Source: an uncultured Kushneria sp.
Lineage (GTDB): Bacteria > Pseudomonadota > Gammaproteobacteria > Pseudomonadales > Halomonadaceae
Length of the DNA: 64,000 nucleotides
Direction: 5' to 3'
NCBI RefSeq assembly: GCF_947497025.1
Contig: NZ_CANMFC010000006.1
Location: forward strand, 248,001 to 312,000
Shown: piece after piece, positions 54,991 to 63,280 of the stretch
Layout of the letters: each line of letters begins with the position of its first letter
Position numbering within the stretch: the stretch's first letter is position 1
Position numbers and translations under genes: made by a program
Notes under the pieces: model-generated
Databases searched by the model: none
What the model was told of the DNA's origin: nothing
What the model saw: only the letters and a program-made list of their open reading frames with translations

Positions 54991-55572
54991 ATGAGTGCAG
55001 GACTGATTATTCTCGACCGGGATGGCGTGATTAACGAGGATTCCATCGAGTTCATCAAAAGCCCCGAGCAGTGGCTGGCCTTCCCCCAGGCACTGGAAGC
55101 CATTGCCCGCCTGCATCAGGCCGGCTGGACGCTGGCGGTGGCCACCAATCAGTCCGGCATTGCGCGCGGTTACTTCACCGAAGAGACCCTTGAGGCGATG
55201 CATGCGCGAATGCATCGCGAGGTCGAGGCGGCCGGTGGGAAGATTGATCATGTCGTCTACTCCCCCCATGGCCCGGAGGATGACAGTGACACCCGCAAGC
55301 CCAAACCGGGGCTCTTGTATCAGATTCGCGATCTGTGCCGGCTCGAGTGCCTGGATGAGGCCTGGATGGTCGGCGACAGCCTGCGCGATCTGCAGGCCGG
55401 CCAGACCGCGGGATGCAGAACGGCGCTGGTGCTGACCGGCAAGGGGGAAATCACCCGGGGAGATCTGGACCAGCTCGACCGCCCCGACGACGTCGTGATT
55501 GCCGATTCGCTGCTCGATTTTGCCAATCGGCTGCTCTCCGATGATCCGGCCATGACCGCCTCTGGTCAGTAA
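54991..55572 (+). CDS. gmhB: D-glycero-beta-D-manno-heptose 1,7-bisphosphate 7-phosphatase
   Basis: HAD-superfamily phosphatase GmhB (193 residues), removing the C7 phosphate in ADP-heptose synthesis. The nucleophile motif is ILDRDGVIN, then ATNQSGIARG, and the C-terminal VGDSLRDLQAG supplies the Mg aspartates. ATG 54991 gives the family N-terminus. It works between the two HldE activities encoded at 31910. In Pseudomonas gmhB is close to glyQS and the origin, as here. Confidence 0.9.
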   Translation: MSAGLIILDRDGVINEDSIEFIKSPEQWLAFPQALEAIARLHQAGWTLAVATNQSGIARGYFTEETLEAMHARMHREVEAAGGKIDHVVYSPHGPEDDSDTRKPKPGLLYQIRDLCRLECLDEAWMVGDSLRDLQAGQTAGCRTALVLTGKGEITRGDLDQLDRPDDVVIADSLLDFANRLLSDDPAMTASGQ

Positions 55573-55687
55573 CGGCCGTCAGTAACGGCTTGCGGCACCG
55601 ACGCGCACGCTCCACGCGAGGTCGGCAGGCGTCGTTTATACTTGAGCCTTGACTTCATACGGCATTATTTACACGGATGGCGCAACC

Positions 55688-56920
55688 ATGACAGACACCA
55701 GCACGATCAAATCCGACATCGTCATTGTCGGCGGCGGCATTGCAGGGCTGGCCATGGCTGCCCGCCTGGCGACGCACACCACGTTCACCATCACGGTGCT
55801 CGACGGTGACCATGCCCCCAAAATGCCTGATGATGCGCTGCAGCTTCGCACCACCTCGCTCAATAGCGCGGCGCTGAATCTGCTGAAAGAGGCCGGCGTC
55901 ATGGCGCATCTGCCGGCGCGCTTTCTCACCGACTTCAATCGACTCGAAGCCGGCAGCCGCGACGCACCGGATGCGCTGAGCTTCAGCGCCGAGGACATCA
56001 ACCTCCCCCGTTTTGGCGTCTTTGTTGAAAATGACCGCCTGCGGGCGGCGCTGTGGCAGACGCTGACCACGATGGCGCAGGTCACCCTCATCAGCGAAGC
56101 ACGTCTGTCATCGCTTCAGCGCCATGACGACCACGTTGACGGTCTGCTCGATGATGGTCGGGCGCTGGACATCCGCCTGGTCATCGGCGCCGACGGCGCG
56201 CGCTCTCATGTGCGCCATCTGGCCGGTATCAGCAGCCAGCAACGCGACTACGCCCAGGAGGCCATGATCATCAACGTGCGCCTGACCGAATCACCGGGTC
56301 ACACCACCTGGCAGATCTTTACGCCCGACGGCCCGGTCGCCCTGCTGCCGCTGCATGACCGACAGGCCTCCCTTATCTGGTATGACCGTCCGGGACAGAT
56401 TCAAAAGCGCATGAGCATGAGTGATGACACGCTGCGTGCGGCCATCATCGAGGCCTTCCCAACACGCCTTGGACAGATCGAGGCCATCATCGAGCGCGGC
56501 CGTTTCCCGATTCGCCGTCTTCATGCCCAGCGCTACGTGGGCAAGCGTGTGGCACTGATCGGCGACGCTGCCCACGTCATTCACCCCATGGCCGGCCAGG
56601 GCATCAATCTGGGACTGGCCGATGTGGTCTCGCTGGCCGAGGCCCTTGAGCATGAAAGTGATCCGGGCAACGACCAGGCGCTGAGCCGCTATCAGCGCCG
56701 CCAGTGGCCGCGCAACGCTGCCATGCTGACCGGTGTCGAGCAGCTTCACCATCTTTTCACCCTGCCGTTTGCCCCCTTGCGCACGCTGGCAGAAAGAGGG
56801 TTAAGAGGGGCGGACCGCATGGGGCCGGTCAAGCGCTTCATGATGTCACTGGCCACCGGTCAGCCGCTGACCACCGGCAAGGGGTCCACGGACCATGACG
56901 CATCGTCACGACAGCGATGA
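55688..56920 (+). CDS. FAD-dependent hydroxylase of the UbiH/COQ6 family, UbiF-like
   Basis: Third UbiH-family FAD monooxygenase of the window (410 residues). The FAD fold has VIVGGGIAGLAMA, then VIGADGARSHVR and GDAAHVIHPMAGQGINLGL. It is not in the pepP-ubiH-ubiI operon, so it may be UbiF (C6 hydroxylase) or a paralog; sequence reading alone cannot decide. ATG 55688 has GGATGG upstream. Its 3' end overlaps the DUF924 gene by 26 bases. Confidence 0.82.
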   Translation: MTDTSTIKSDIVIVGGGIAGLAMAARLATHTTFTITVLDGDHAPKMPDDALQLRTTSLNSAALNLLKEAGVMAHLPARFLTDFNRLEAGSRDAPDALSFSAEDINLPRFGVFVENDRLRAALWQTLTTMAQVTLISEARLSSLQRHDDHVDGLLDDGRALDIRLVIGADGARSHVRHLAGISSQQRDYAQEAMIINVRLTESPGHTTWQIFTPDGPVALLPLHDRQASLIWYDRPGQIQKRMSMSDDTLRAAIIEAFPTRLGQIEAIIERGRFPIRRLHAQRYVGKRVALIGDAAHVIHPMAGQGINLGLADVVSLAEALEHESDPGNDQALSRYQRRQWPRNAAMLTGVEQLHHLFTLPFAPLRTLAERGLRGADRMGPVKRFMMSLATGQPLTTGKGSTDHDASSRQR

Positions 56921-57446
56921 CGTCCTCACCTTCTGGTTTGAGGAACTGACGCCCGGGCAGTGGTTTCGACGCGATGAGGCTCTGGACAACACCATTGCCG
57001 CACGCTTTGGCGCGCTGCTGGCGGCAGCACGCCAGGGCGAACTTTCTCACTGGCGTAACAGCGACCGCGGACGCCTGGCCGAGATCATCGTCATCGACCA
57101 GTTTTCTCGCAACGTGTATCGCAATGATCCACGCGCCTTCTCCCATGACCCGCAGGCGCTGGTGCTGGCTCAGGAAGCCGTGCGCCTGTGCTGTGACCGA
57201 CGGCTGTCGCTCAGGGAGCGCCCCTTTCTCTACATGCCCTGGATGCACAGTGAATCCCTGGTCATTCATCGAGACGCCGTGCGGCTGTTCGATCAGCCCG
57301 GGCTTGAACGCCACCTCGACGTGGAGCATCGCCACCTGGCGATTCTCGAGCGCTTTGGCCGCTACCCGCATCGTAATGACACTCTGGGCCGTACCAGTAC
57401 GCTGGAAGAAACGGCCTTTCTGACCACCCCTGGCTCGTCGTTTTGA
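56895..57446 (+). CDS. DUF924 family protein
   Basis: DUF924 family protein (183 residues), all-helical and TPR-like. The hallmark segments are the N-terminal DVLTFWFEE, IIVIDQFSRNVYR, PFLYMPWMHSES and the final FGRYPHRND. Biochemical role unknown. It overlaps the upstream UbiF-like gene by 26 bases, so the two are probably coexpressed. It ends just before an exact parS. Confidence 0.88.
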   Translation: MTHRHDSDDVLTFWFEELTPGQWFRRDEALDNTIAARFGALLAAARQGELSHWRNSDRGRLAEIIVIDQFSRNVYRNDPRAFSHDPQALVLAQEAVRLCCDRRLSLRERPFLYMPWMHSESLVIHRDAVRLFDQPGLERHLDVEHRHLAILERFGRYPHRNDTLGRTSTLEETAFLTTPGSSF

Positions 57447-57467
57447 AGTCCTCAAGAACAGCGGCAT

Positions 57468-57483
57468 TGTTTCACGTGAAACA
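57468..57483. other. parS site, exact consensus
   Basis: TGTTTCACGTGAAACA matches the canonical ParB site at every base. It lies between the converging DUF924 and pgeF genes. Confidence 0.88.
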
Positions 57484-57490
57484 TCCGGGT

Positions 57491-58219
57491 TCAGGGCAGG
57501 ATTACGAGCCCCGAATGCTGATTGGGCAGTTTGGGCCGCTGCTCGGGGTCGGGATGGGTCAGCGTATGGCGCCGATGACTCTGAAATCGATAGGCCCCCG
57601 GGTCAGAACCGTCCAGCGGCCCGGTACTGCCGTCGACCAGCGTAGTGATCGTGCACTGATCAAGATGGACAATCTCCCCCACCCCTGCCGCCTCGAGCTT
57701 GTGACAGGCGATGGCGCCGAGCGCCAGATGGCACGAACGCGGCGACATGACCGCCTCCGGCACCGCCAGAGCCGCCCTGAACCGATTGACCAGCGCCTCG
57801 CTGACCTCATAGGCCTGGTGGCCGGCGGCCGGCCCGACCACTGCCGCCCACTCGGAAAGATCGCCCCAGTGCTGGACCATGATTTTCGCCAGCATCGCCT
57901 CGACAATGCCATCCAGCAGGCCACGCCAGCCGGCGTGCAGAGCGCCGATATAGCGCCCGCTGCGGTGGGCGAACAGAATCGGCAGGCAGTCTGCCGTGAC
58001 AATCGATACGGGAATGCCGGGCCGGTCGGTCAGAAATCCGTCCGCACGTCCGCACGCCTGGTCCGGCGTGCTGACCGTGACAATGCGCGTGCCGTGCTCC
58101 TGCTGTTTTTTCGGTCGCGCTGATTCGAACTCGACAAGCACCTCGGGCGTGAGCATCTGCCGATGGCCGAAGCCGTGTGCAATCGATGGTATGTCGGACA
58201 GCAGCGAGGATTGAATCAT
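57491..58219 (-). CDS. pgeF: Multicopper-oxidase-like laccase-domain protein (PgeF/YfiH)
   Basis: YfiH/PgeF family protein (242 residues), known for polyphenol-oxidase/purine nucleoside activities and, in E. coli, for editing peptidoglycan precursors. Metal ligands are in AHGFGHR, TADCLPILF and LHAGWRGL. The C-terminus is FQSHRRHT, a variant of the usual FYSYRRD. ATG 58219 is chosen; the frame upstream to 58384 adds an unconserved segment that crosses a terminator hairpin. It is divergent from an OYE gene. Confidence 0.87.
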   Translation of the reverse strand: MIQSSLLSDIPSIAHGFGHRQMLTPEVLVEFESARPKKQQEHGTRIVTVSTPDQACGRADGFLTDRPGIPVSIVTADCLPILFAHRSGRYIGALHAGWRGLLDGIVEAMLAKIMVQHWGDLSEWAAVVGPAAGHQAYEVSEALVNRFRAALAVPEAVMSPRSCHLALGAIACHKLEAAGVGEIVHLDQCTITTLVDGSTGPLDGSDPGAYRFQSHRRHTLTHPDPEQRPKLPNQHSGLVILP

Positions 58220-58540
58220 CAGTGGAGCTCCAGTGATGCAACGGTCAGGTACTGGACTGGCACACAGCGTATGCCCACGCGTCCAAGACACCGTGGTTAG
58301 ACAGGGCAAGCCAAAAAACAGGCAAAAAAAAGCCTGCCAGAGGATGGCAGGCGACAAGAATACTTCTTGCAAGGGATCATTCAAGGGAACACTGACTTTG
58401 AGTCCCCCTGTGGTGAAGAGTTCCTGATAGAGGCAAAAAATTTTCGATGCCTCCTATCGATTTTGATAGCGTGCTAATGGCTTTGGTCTGTGCCAGACTC
58501 CTGACCCTCTGCTGGCTCCCCCATTCCAAGGAGAACTGTA
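58220..58540. other. Divergent intergenic region between pgeF and an OYE gene
   Basis: About 320 bases without a coding gene. It holds a minus-strand terminator (58324-58352) with no minus-strand gene upstream of it, A-rich runs around 58310-58330, and a small dyad CTATC-GATTTT-GATAG (58454-58469) that could be an operator. The right part must carry the OYE promoter. Confidence 0.55.
58324..58352 (-). terminator. Orphan minus-strand rho-independent terminator
   Basis: On the minus strand, GCCTGCCA and TGGCAGGC form a perfect 8-bp stem followed by eight T. No annotated minus-strand gene lies upstream, so it could end a small RNA or act as a leader attenuator of pgeF. Confidence 0.8.
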
Positions 58541-59647
58541 ATGCCCTCCCCTCGCCTTTTCGAACCCCTGACGCTCGGCAAGCTTGAGCTTGCCAACCGC
58601 ATTCTGATCGCACCGATGTGTCAGTACTCGGCATGCGATGGCAACGCCACCGACTGGCATACCATTCACCTCGGCCATCTGGCGCTGTCAGGCGCCGGGC
58701 TGCTGATTCTTGAAGCCACGGCCGTGTCACCGGAAGGGCGTATCAGTCCTGACGATCTTGGACTCTGGAACGATGATAACGAACAGGCTCTGAAAGGGAC
58801 CCTGGACGCCGTACGGGCACATTCAGACATGCCGCTGGGCATTCAGCTCGGCCATGCCGGACGCAAGGCCTCCACTCATGTGCCCTGGGAAGGCGGCGCC
58901 CAGATTGCACCGGATGCACCGCGCGGCTGGCAGACCGTCGCCCCCTCGAGTGTCGCCTACAGCGAGGAAGAAAACGCCCCGCAGGCGCTTTCCATCGAAG
59001 AGATCGCCGGAATTCGTGAGCAGTTCAGAGCGGCGGCCGAGCGCTCGGCGCGCCTGGGCATCGAGGCGATCGAGATTCATGCTGCCCACGGCTATCTGCT
59101 GCATCAATTTCTATCGCCGCTCTCCAACCAGCGCAGCGATAAGTATGGGGGCAGTCTGGAAAACCGCATGCGCCTGACGCTCGAGGTCTTCGATGCGGTC
59201 CGTGATGTTTTCCCACAGGAGCGCCCGGTAGGCATCCGTATTTCCGCGACGGACTGGGCCGACGGCGGCTGGAGTGTAGAAGAGAGCCAGATGCTGGCCC
59301 GCGAGCTCGATGCACGCGGCTGCAGCTTCATTCATGTCTCGAGTGGCGGATTGACCTCAGCCCAACAGATTCCGATAGGCCCAAACTATCAGGTACCGCT
59401 GGCACGCGCCATTGGTGAGGTCGTTGACATGCCTACCATTGCAGTAGGGCTGATTACCGAGCCGGAACAGGCAGAAGCCATTGTGGCGACCGGAGACGCC
59501 GATGCCGTCGCACTGGCTCGAACCATGCTATACAACCCGCGCTGGCCGTGGCATGCCGCTGCGACATTAGGGGCTCAGGTGGCTGCGCCAAGTCAGTATT
59601 TGCGCTCGCAGCCGCATCAGTACAAGGATCTTTTTTTGACGCGCTAG
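58541..59647 (+). CDS. NADH:flavin oxidoreductase, YqjM/XenA-type Old Yellow Enzyme
   Basis: FMN-dependent ene-reductase of the thermophilic-like OYE group (368 residues), related to YqjM and XenA. The conserved redox-tuning Cys is in APMCQYSA. QLGHAGRKAS, HAAHGYLLHQFLSPLSNQR and YGGSLENRMR are active-site motifs. ATG 58541 has AAGGAG upstream. It reduces activated alkenes such as enones, or nitro compounds. It differs from the classical OYE at 10975, so the organism has two OYE types in this window. Confidence 0.92.
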   Translation: MPSPRLFEPLTLGKLELANRILIAPMCQYSACDGNATDWHTIHLGHLALSGAGLLILEATAVSPEGRISPDDLGLWNDDNEQALKGTLDAVRAHSDMPLGIQLGHAGRKASTHVPWEGGAQIAPDAPRGWQTVAPSSVAYSEEENAPQALSIEEIAGIREQFRAAAERSARLGIEAIEIHAAHGYLLHQFLSPLSNQRSDKYGGSLENRMRLTLEVFDAVRDVFPQERPVGIRISATDWADGGWSVEESQMLARELDARGCSFIHVSSGGLTSAQQIPIGPNYQVPLARAIGEVVDMPTIAVGLITEPEQAEAIVATGDADAVALARTMLYNPRWPWHAAATLGAQVAAPSQYLRSQPHQYKDLFLTR

Positions 59648-59674
59648 AGTTTCATCGATCGCCGGCTGGCAGGC

Positions 59675-60427
59675 TCAGGCATTTTGCCATTCGGCGATCT
59701 CTGCAATATCCCGGGTATGATTGACAATACTGAGGCTAAAACACTCAACAATATACTCGTACAACTCATACATTTCAGGATGCAGTTTTCCCACTGCTTC
59801 TTGCCAGTCGCTATAATAAATGGCTCTTTTACCGTTAAAGTCCAGATATTGACTGACTCTTGAAAACTTGAAGCCCGAATATGATAGAAGTCTTGCCAAA
59901 GACGGTTCCATCATCGCAAAACCATATCGACGTCGGGATATCTTGCCCAACGCCAGAACAGATAAAAACAGACCTGCTTTTAAAAGAGACGCCGTTTTAA
60001 TGGCCTCGGCAACATCACTTGTATGGGACCTTGCACTACTGATTCGCCTGATATCACTCAGTATGGCTACTCTGGATATTTCACAAACTTCCTGTCTTTT
60101 TAAAAGATTTGGATGTTGCTCGTTGTCTTCAAGCAGGGCGGCAAATTTTTTCTCAAGCGGCATCTGGTAAAAGACCGAATTTTTATCTCTAGAAGGCAAG
60201 ACAAGCCTGACACAGCCAACGGCCTGTTGATTATCCTTTCTTTCGATCAGGCAATGCAGCGATCTTTCATCGAAGTCGTCCTTTTCAATGCCTTCTCTGA
60301 TATTGACAGGCTCAAAACCCAATTCTTCGCAATAAACAGCATGTCTTAACGAATAAACCCTTTTTTTCTCTTCTTCACTTACGGCAAAAATGACATTGTA
60401 ATCATTTGAAAAACTTTCCCTGTTCAT
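59675..60427 (-). CDS. LuxI-like/exosortase-associated acyltransferase
   Basis: Acyltransferase of the GNAT/LuxI autoinducer-synthase fold (250 residues), most like the PEP-CTERM/exosortase-system-associated group. The N-terminal region has YSLRHAVYCEELGFE and then DDFDERSLHCLI, matching the R...W/Y...D...D pattern of acyl-homoserine-lactone synthases. VGCVRLVLP and ICEISRVA-like VCEISRVAI follow, as in that family. The ATG overlaps the stop of the GGDEF-EAL gene by four bases (ATGA), so it is translated with it. No exosortase or PEP-CTERM protein is visible in the window. The substrate is unknown: an acylated signal or envelope modification is possible. Base composition is AT-rich compared with most of the window. 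Confidence 0.75.
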   Translation of the reverse strand: MNRESFSNDYNVIFAVSEEEKKRVYSLRHAVYCEELGFEPVNIREGIEKDDFDERSLHCLIERKDNQQAVGCVRLVLPSRDKNSVFYQMPLEKKFAALLEDNEQHPNLLKRQEVCEISRVAILSDIRRISSARSHTSDVAEAIKTASLLKAGLFLSVLALGKISRRRYGFAMMEPSLARLLSYSGFKFSRVSQYLDFNGKRAIYYSDWQEAVGKLHPEMYELYEYIVECFSLSIVNHTRDIAEIAEWQNA

Positions 60428-63225
60428 GCGTCTCTCGATTCTTTTAACATACTAAATGCTTCTTCTGGCCTGACAGGTAGTCCAATATAATATCCTTGTG
60501 CATAATCAACATTTAGTCCTTTTAACGATTCAAGAATCAGAGGATCACTAACAAATTCGGCAATCACTTTTTTCCCAAACCCTTTTGCCACATCGGCAAT
60601 GGCCTTGACGACCAATCTATTTTCCTGTGATTCGAGCATGGTGCTGACAAACGAGCCATCTATCTTGATGTAGTCGCTCGGCATTTGCCCAAGATAATGA
60701 AAACTGCTGAACCCAACACCAAAATCATCCAGCGCAATTTTACAACCCAGCGCCTGAACCCCTTTCAAAAGATTATTGGCAGTCGAAAAATCGGTAACAG
60801 CGGCAGTTTCAGTTACTTCCAGAATAAGACGAGCCGGATCAAGACTTCTGGAACTCAACGCCTGTTCCACGAAAGCTCTAAAGCTCTCATCCTGAAGCGT
60901 TGTTCCAGAGATATTGACAGCAAGATTGACAGACTGATCCTGTAGTTTTTTCAGTAAATCGAGACTTTCATTCAAGACCCACCTATCGACTTCAACAATA
61001 AGGCCACTTCTTTCAGCAGCAGGTATAAAAAGACCGGGCATGGCAAGTTTGCCATGTTCATCTCGCATACGAAGCAATACTTCATAGTGCTGTATGGTGT
61101 TCATTTCGATACTTGCGATAGGCTGTACCGCAAGCTCAAATCGCTTTTCGCTCAATGCCCGACGTATTTCGTCCTGCCAATAAACACGCTCCTGTAGTTC
61201 ACTGGTATCGTATTCATCGGGAATCAGATACCACTTATTGCCGCTTGCCTCCTTTGCCTTATACATTGCGAAATCAGCATTGGCCATGAGCTTTACATGA
61301 TCGGTGCCATGCGCTGGATAAAGCGCCACGCCAATGCTTGCCATGGCACGATGGCGACGACCGTTTTCATAAAAAACAATATTTTCGAGCTTGCGGGACA
61401 CTCGGGAGGCCATATGACATGCGTCATCTACACTGGCGTTTTCAAGCAAAATCGAGAACTCGTCCCCCCCCTGACGGGCCACAACATCCTTGTCACCGAC
61501 TTCTTCAATCAACGCCTGAGCGACAAGCTTTAACAGTTGATCACCGGAATGATGACCTCCCAGTTCGTTAACATCCTTGAACTGATCAAGATCGAGATAA
61601 AGTACGCCCCCTTTATTATTCTTGTCCCCCATAACGCTTTTTAACTTGTTTTCAAAAAAGCGACGATTATAGAGCTCTGTCAGAGGATCACGATTGGCAA
61701 GCCAGGCCAGTCTCTTTTCGGCCTGCTTGCGAGCCGTAATATCAAGCCCGACCGAAATAAAAGTGGCTTCATTGGCATCGGGCTCCAACGGAGCATGAAC
61801 CCAGGCAACGATAATATCTGCACCGCCGTGGGTCCTTATTGTGCTTTCCTGCTGTCGGGTCCCGCCCGATAGCCGTATTGCAGAACGCATTCTCAGATTG
61901 AAAACCTGCTCAAAGGATGCCCCTTTCAGCGTACGTTGCTTACCCATTACTTCCTGAGCGTGACGGTTGACCAACGTAATATTTCCATGCCTGTCATGGG
62001 TCAGTATTAACACGTGAGCATTATCAAGAAGTCCGCCGATAAAGTCCTTTTCACGTGCAAGTTCTCTTAAGCGTTCCGATAATTCCTGGTCACGTGCGGA
62101 CACCTTGTCTTCAAGGTTTTCCAACTGACCGGCAAGGTCAAAAGCGGCCTTGTCCAAAACATCTATTTCGTCTTTCCATTTTTTATCCTTTACTTTCGTC
62201 TTGCGTCTGACTCGATCAAATTCGCCAAGCGCGAGAGAAGGTAAAACACCTGACAAGTGTCTGAGTCTAGCCATGGGTTTCCAGAGGATCATGAAAATAA
62301 ATATTTCAGCCACCAGCCAGCCCAACACTGCAATAATAAAAGTGCTTCTCGTATTCTCCATAATCCCCTTTACCTGAGGGGTAATGTCGGATATCAACAA
62401 AAGATGGCTAACATCACCACTGCTCTGGAAGCTTTCAAGCGGCATGGCGAATATTTCGTAGTTCCCATGATCGAGATCCAGACGAACAGATCTTGATGTC
62501 ATTGATTCAAGAGAGTTTGAACGAGCCGCCTTTCTAATAAGCGGCAACTCCTTTTTTTCGTTCGTAAGAGCGATAATAGAGCTTTTCCAAGAGGGCAAAT
62601 AATGTGAACGACTTCCAGCCTCTCCACCATTGATTAAAAGAGCGACATCTCCCCCCGAACTCTTGTTGGTATACAAGATGACATCAATCATTGAACTTGT
62701 AACCACCACAATACCGACGCTTTCGCCGTCCTCGAGGACCGGTACAGCAATATACTGACGGCAGACATCTGTACAAATCAGGGTTTTGGCAGGCATTTCA
62801 TCAAGGATGACATTTTGCTCCCACGCCCTCATTGAATCACCGGGGATGCCTTCCTGTGGATTGCCAAAGGTAGAAACGCTTTGGCCTTCCATATTCAGAA
62901 CGGAAAGGCTTTCAATTCCCACTTCGATTTGAAGCGTTGGCCACTGAGAATGCAGTGTTTGATCAACGAAGGAATAGTTTCTGCTTTTCAGGGCCTGTCC
63001 AAGATTATTGGATGAGGCAACAATGCTGGCAATCTTTTGAAGATCGTTGAAGGAACGATCGAGAGCCATATTAATATCTTCGATGCGTTTGCTATAGCTG
63101 GCTCTTTGTGCAGATGTAAACTGCTCCGAAAGATTTTGGTAGCTAAATAACGTAAAGGTACCTGCCAGGCCCACCATTACCAGGCTGGTCAATATAATGG
63201 CGCGCCACTTTAGACTGAAATTCAT
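60424..63225 (-). CDS. Transmembrane PAS-GGDEF-EAL cyclic-di-GMP protein
   Basis: Inner-membrane protein of 933 residues. A helix (9-28) and a second one (about 295-315) enclose a periplasmic sensor with a Cys pair (C151, C155) before the VPVL...G...G strand. Then come a linker (316-390), a PAS domain (about 395-500), a GGDEF domain (510-670, motif GGDEF at 586-590) and an EAL domain (685-925). The cyclase motif is intact, but the I-site Arg is Gly (GDKD for RxxD). The EAL motif reads EVL (715-717). DDFG (833-836), KIDGSF and AQGYY are present, but the Glu in the AEGVE loop is Ser (EFVSD). It is therefore probably a cyclase with weak or altered phosphodiesterase. It is the middle gene of an OMP-GGDEF/EAL-acyltransferase set. 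Confidence 0.93.
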   Translation of the reverse strand: MNFSLKWRAIILTSLVMVGLAGTFTLFSYQNLSEQFTSAQRASYSKRIEDINMALDRSFNDLQKIASIVASSNNLGQALKSRNYSFVDQTLHSQWPTLQIEVGIESLSVLNMEGQSVSTFGNPQEGIPGDSMRAWEQNVILDEMPAKTLICTDVCRQYIAVPVLEDGESVGIVVVTSSMIDVILYTNKSSGGDVALLINGGEAGSRSHYLPSWKSSIIALTNEKKELPLIRKAARSNSLESMTSRSVRLDLDHGNYEIFAMPLESFQSSGDVSHLLLISDITPQVKGIMENTRSTFIIAVLGWLVAEIFIFMILWKPMARLRHLSGVLPSLALGEFDRVRRKTKVKDKKWKDEIDVLDKAAFDLAGQLENLEDKVSARDQELSERLRELAREKDFIGGLLDNAHVLILTHDRHGNITLVNRHAQEVMGKQRTLKGASFEQVFNLRMRSAIRLSGGTRQQESTIRTHGGADIIVAWVHAPLEPDANEATFISVGLDITARKQAEKRLAWLANRDPLTELYNRRFFENKLKSVMGDKNNKGGVLYLDLDQFKDVNELGGHHSGDQLLKLVAQALIEEVGDKDVVARQGGDEFSILLENASVDDACHMASRVSRKLENIVFYENGRRHRAMASIGVALYPAHGTDHVKLMANADFAMYKAKEASGNKWYLIPDEYDTSELQERVYWQDEIRRALSEKRFELAVQPIASIEMNTIQHYEVLLRMRDEHGKLAMPGLFIPAAERSGLIVEVDRWVLNESLDLLKKLQDQSVNLAVNISGTTLQDESFRAFVEQALSSRSLDPARLILEVTETAAVTDFSTANNLLKGVQALGCKIALDDFGVGFSSFHYLGQMPSDYIKIDGSFVSTMLESQENRLVVKAIADVAKGFGKKVIAEFVSDPLILESLKGLNVDYAQGYYIGLPVRPEEAFSMLKESRDA

Positions 63226-63280
63226 ATGACTCTCTCAGAATGTCTGTGGCAGTTAAATACGCCTTCATGAATAACGACTT

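Noticed and set aside
57491-58384. Longer pgeF reading to 58384
   Set aside because: The added segment crosses the minus-strand terminator hairpin and has no similarity to the family; ATG 58219 fits.
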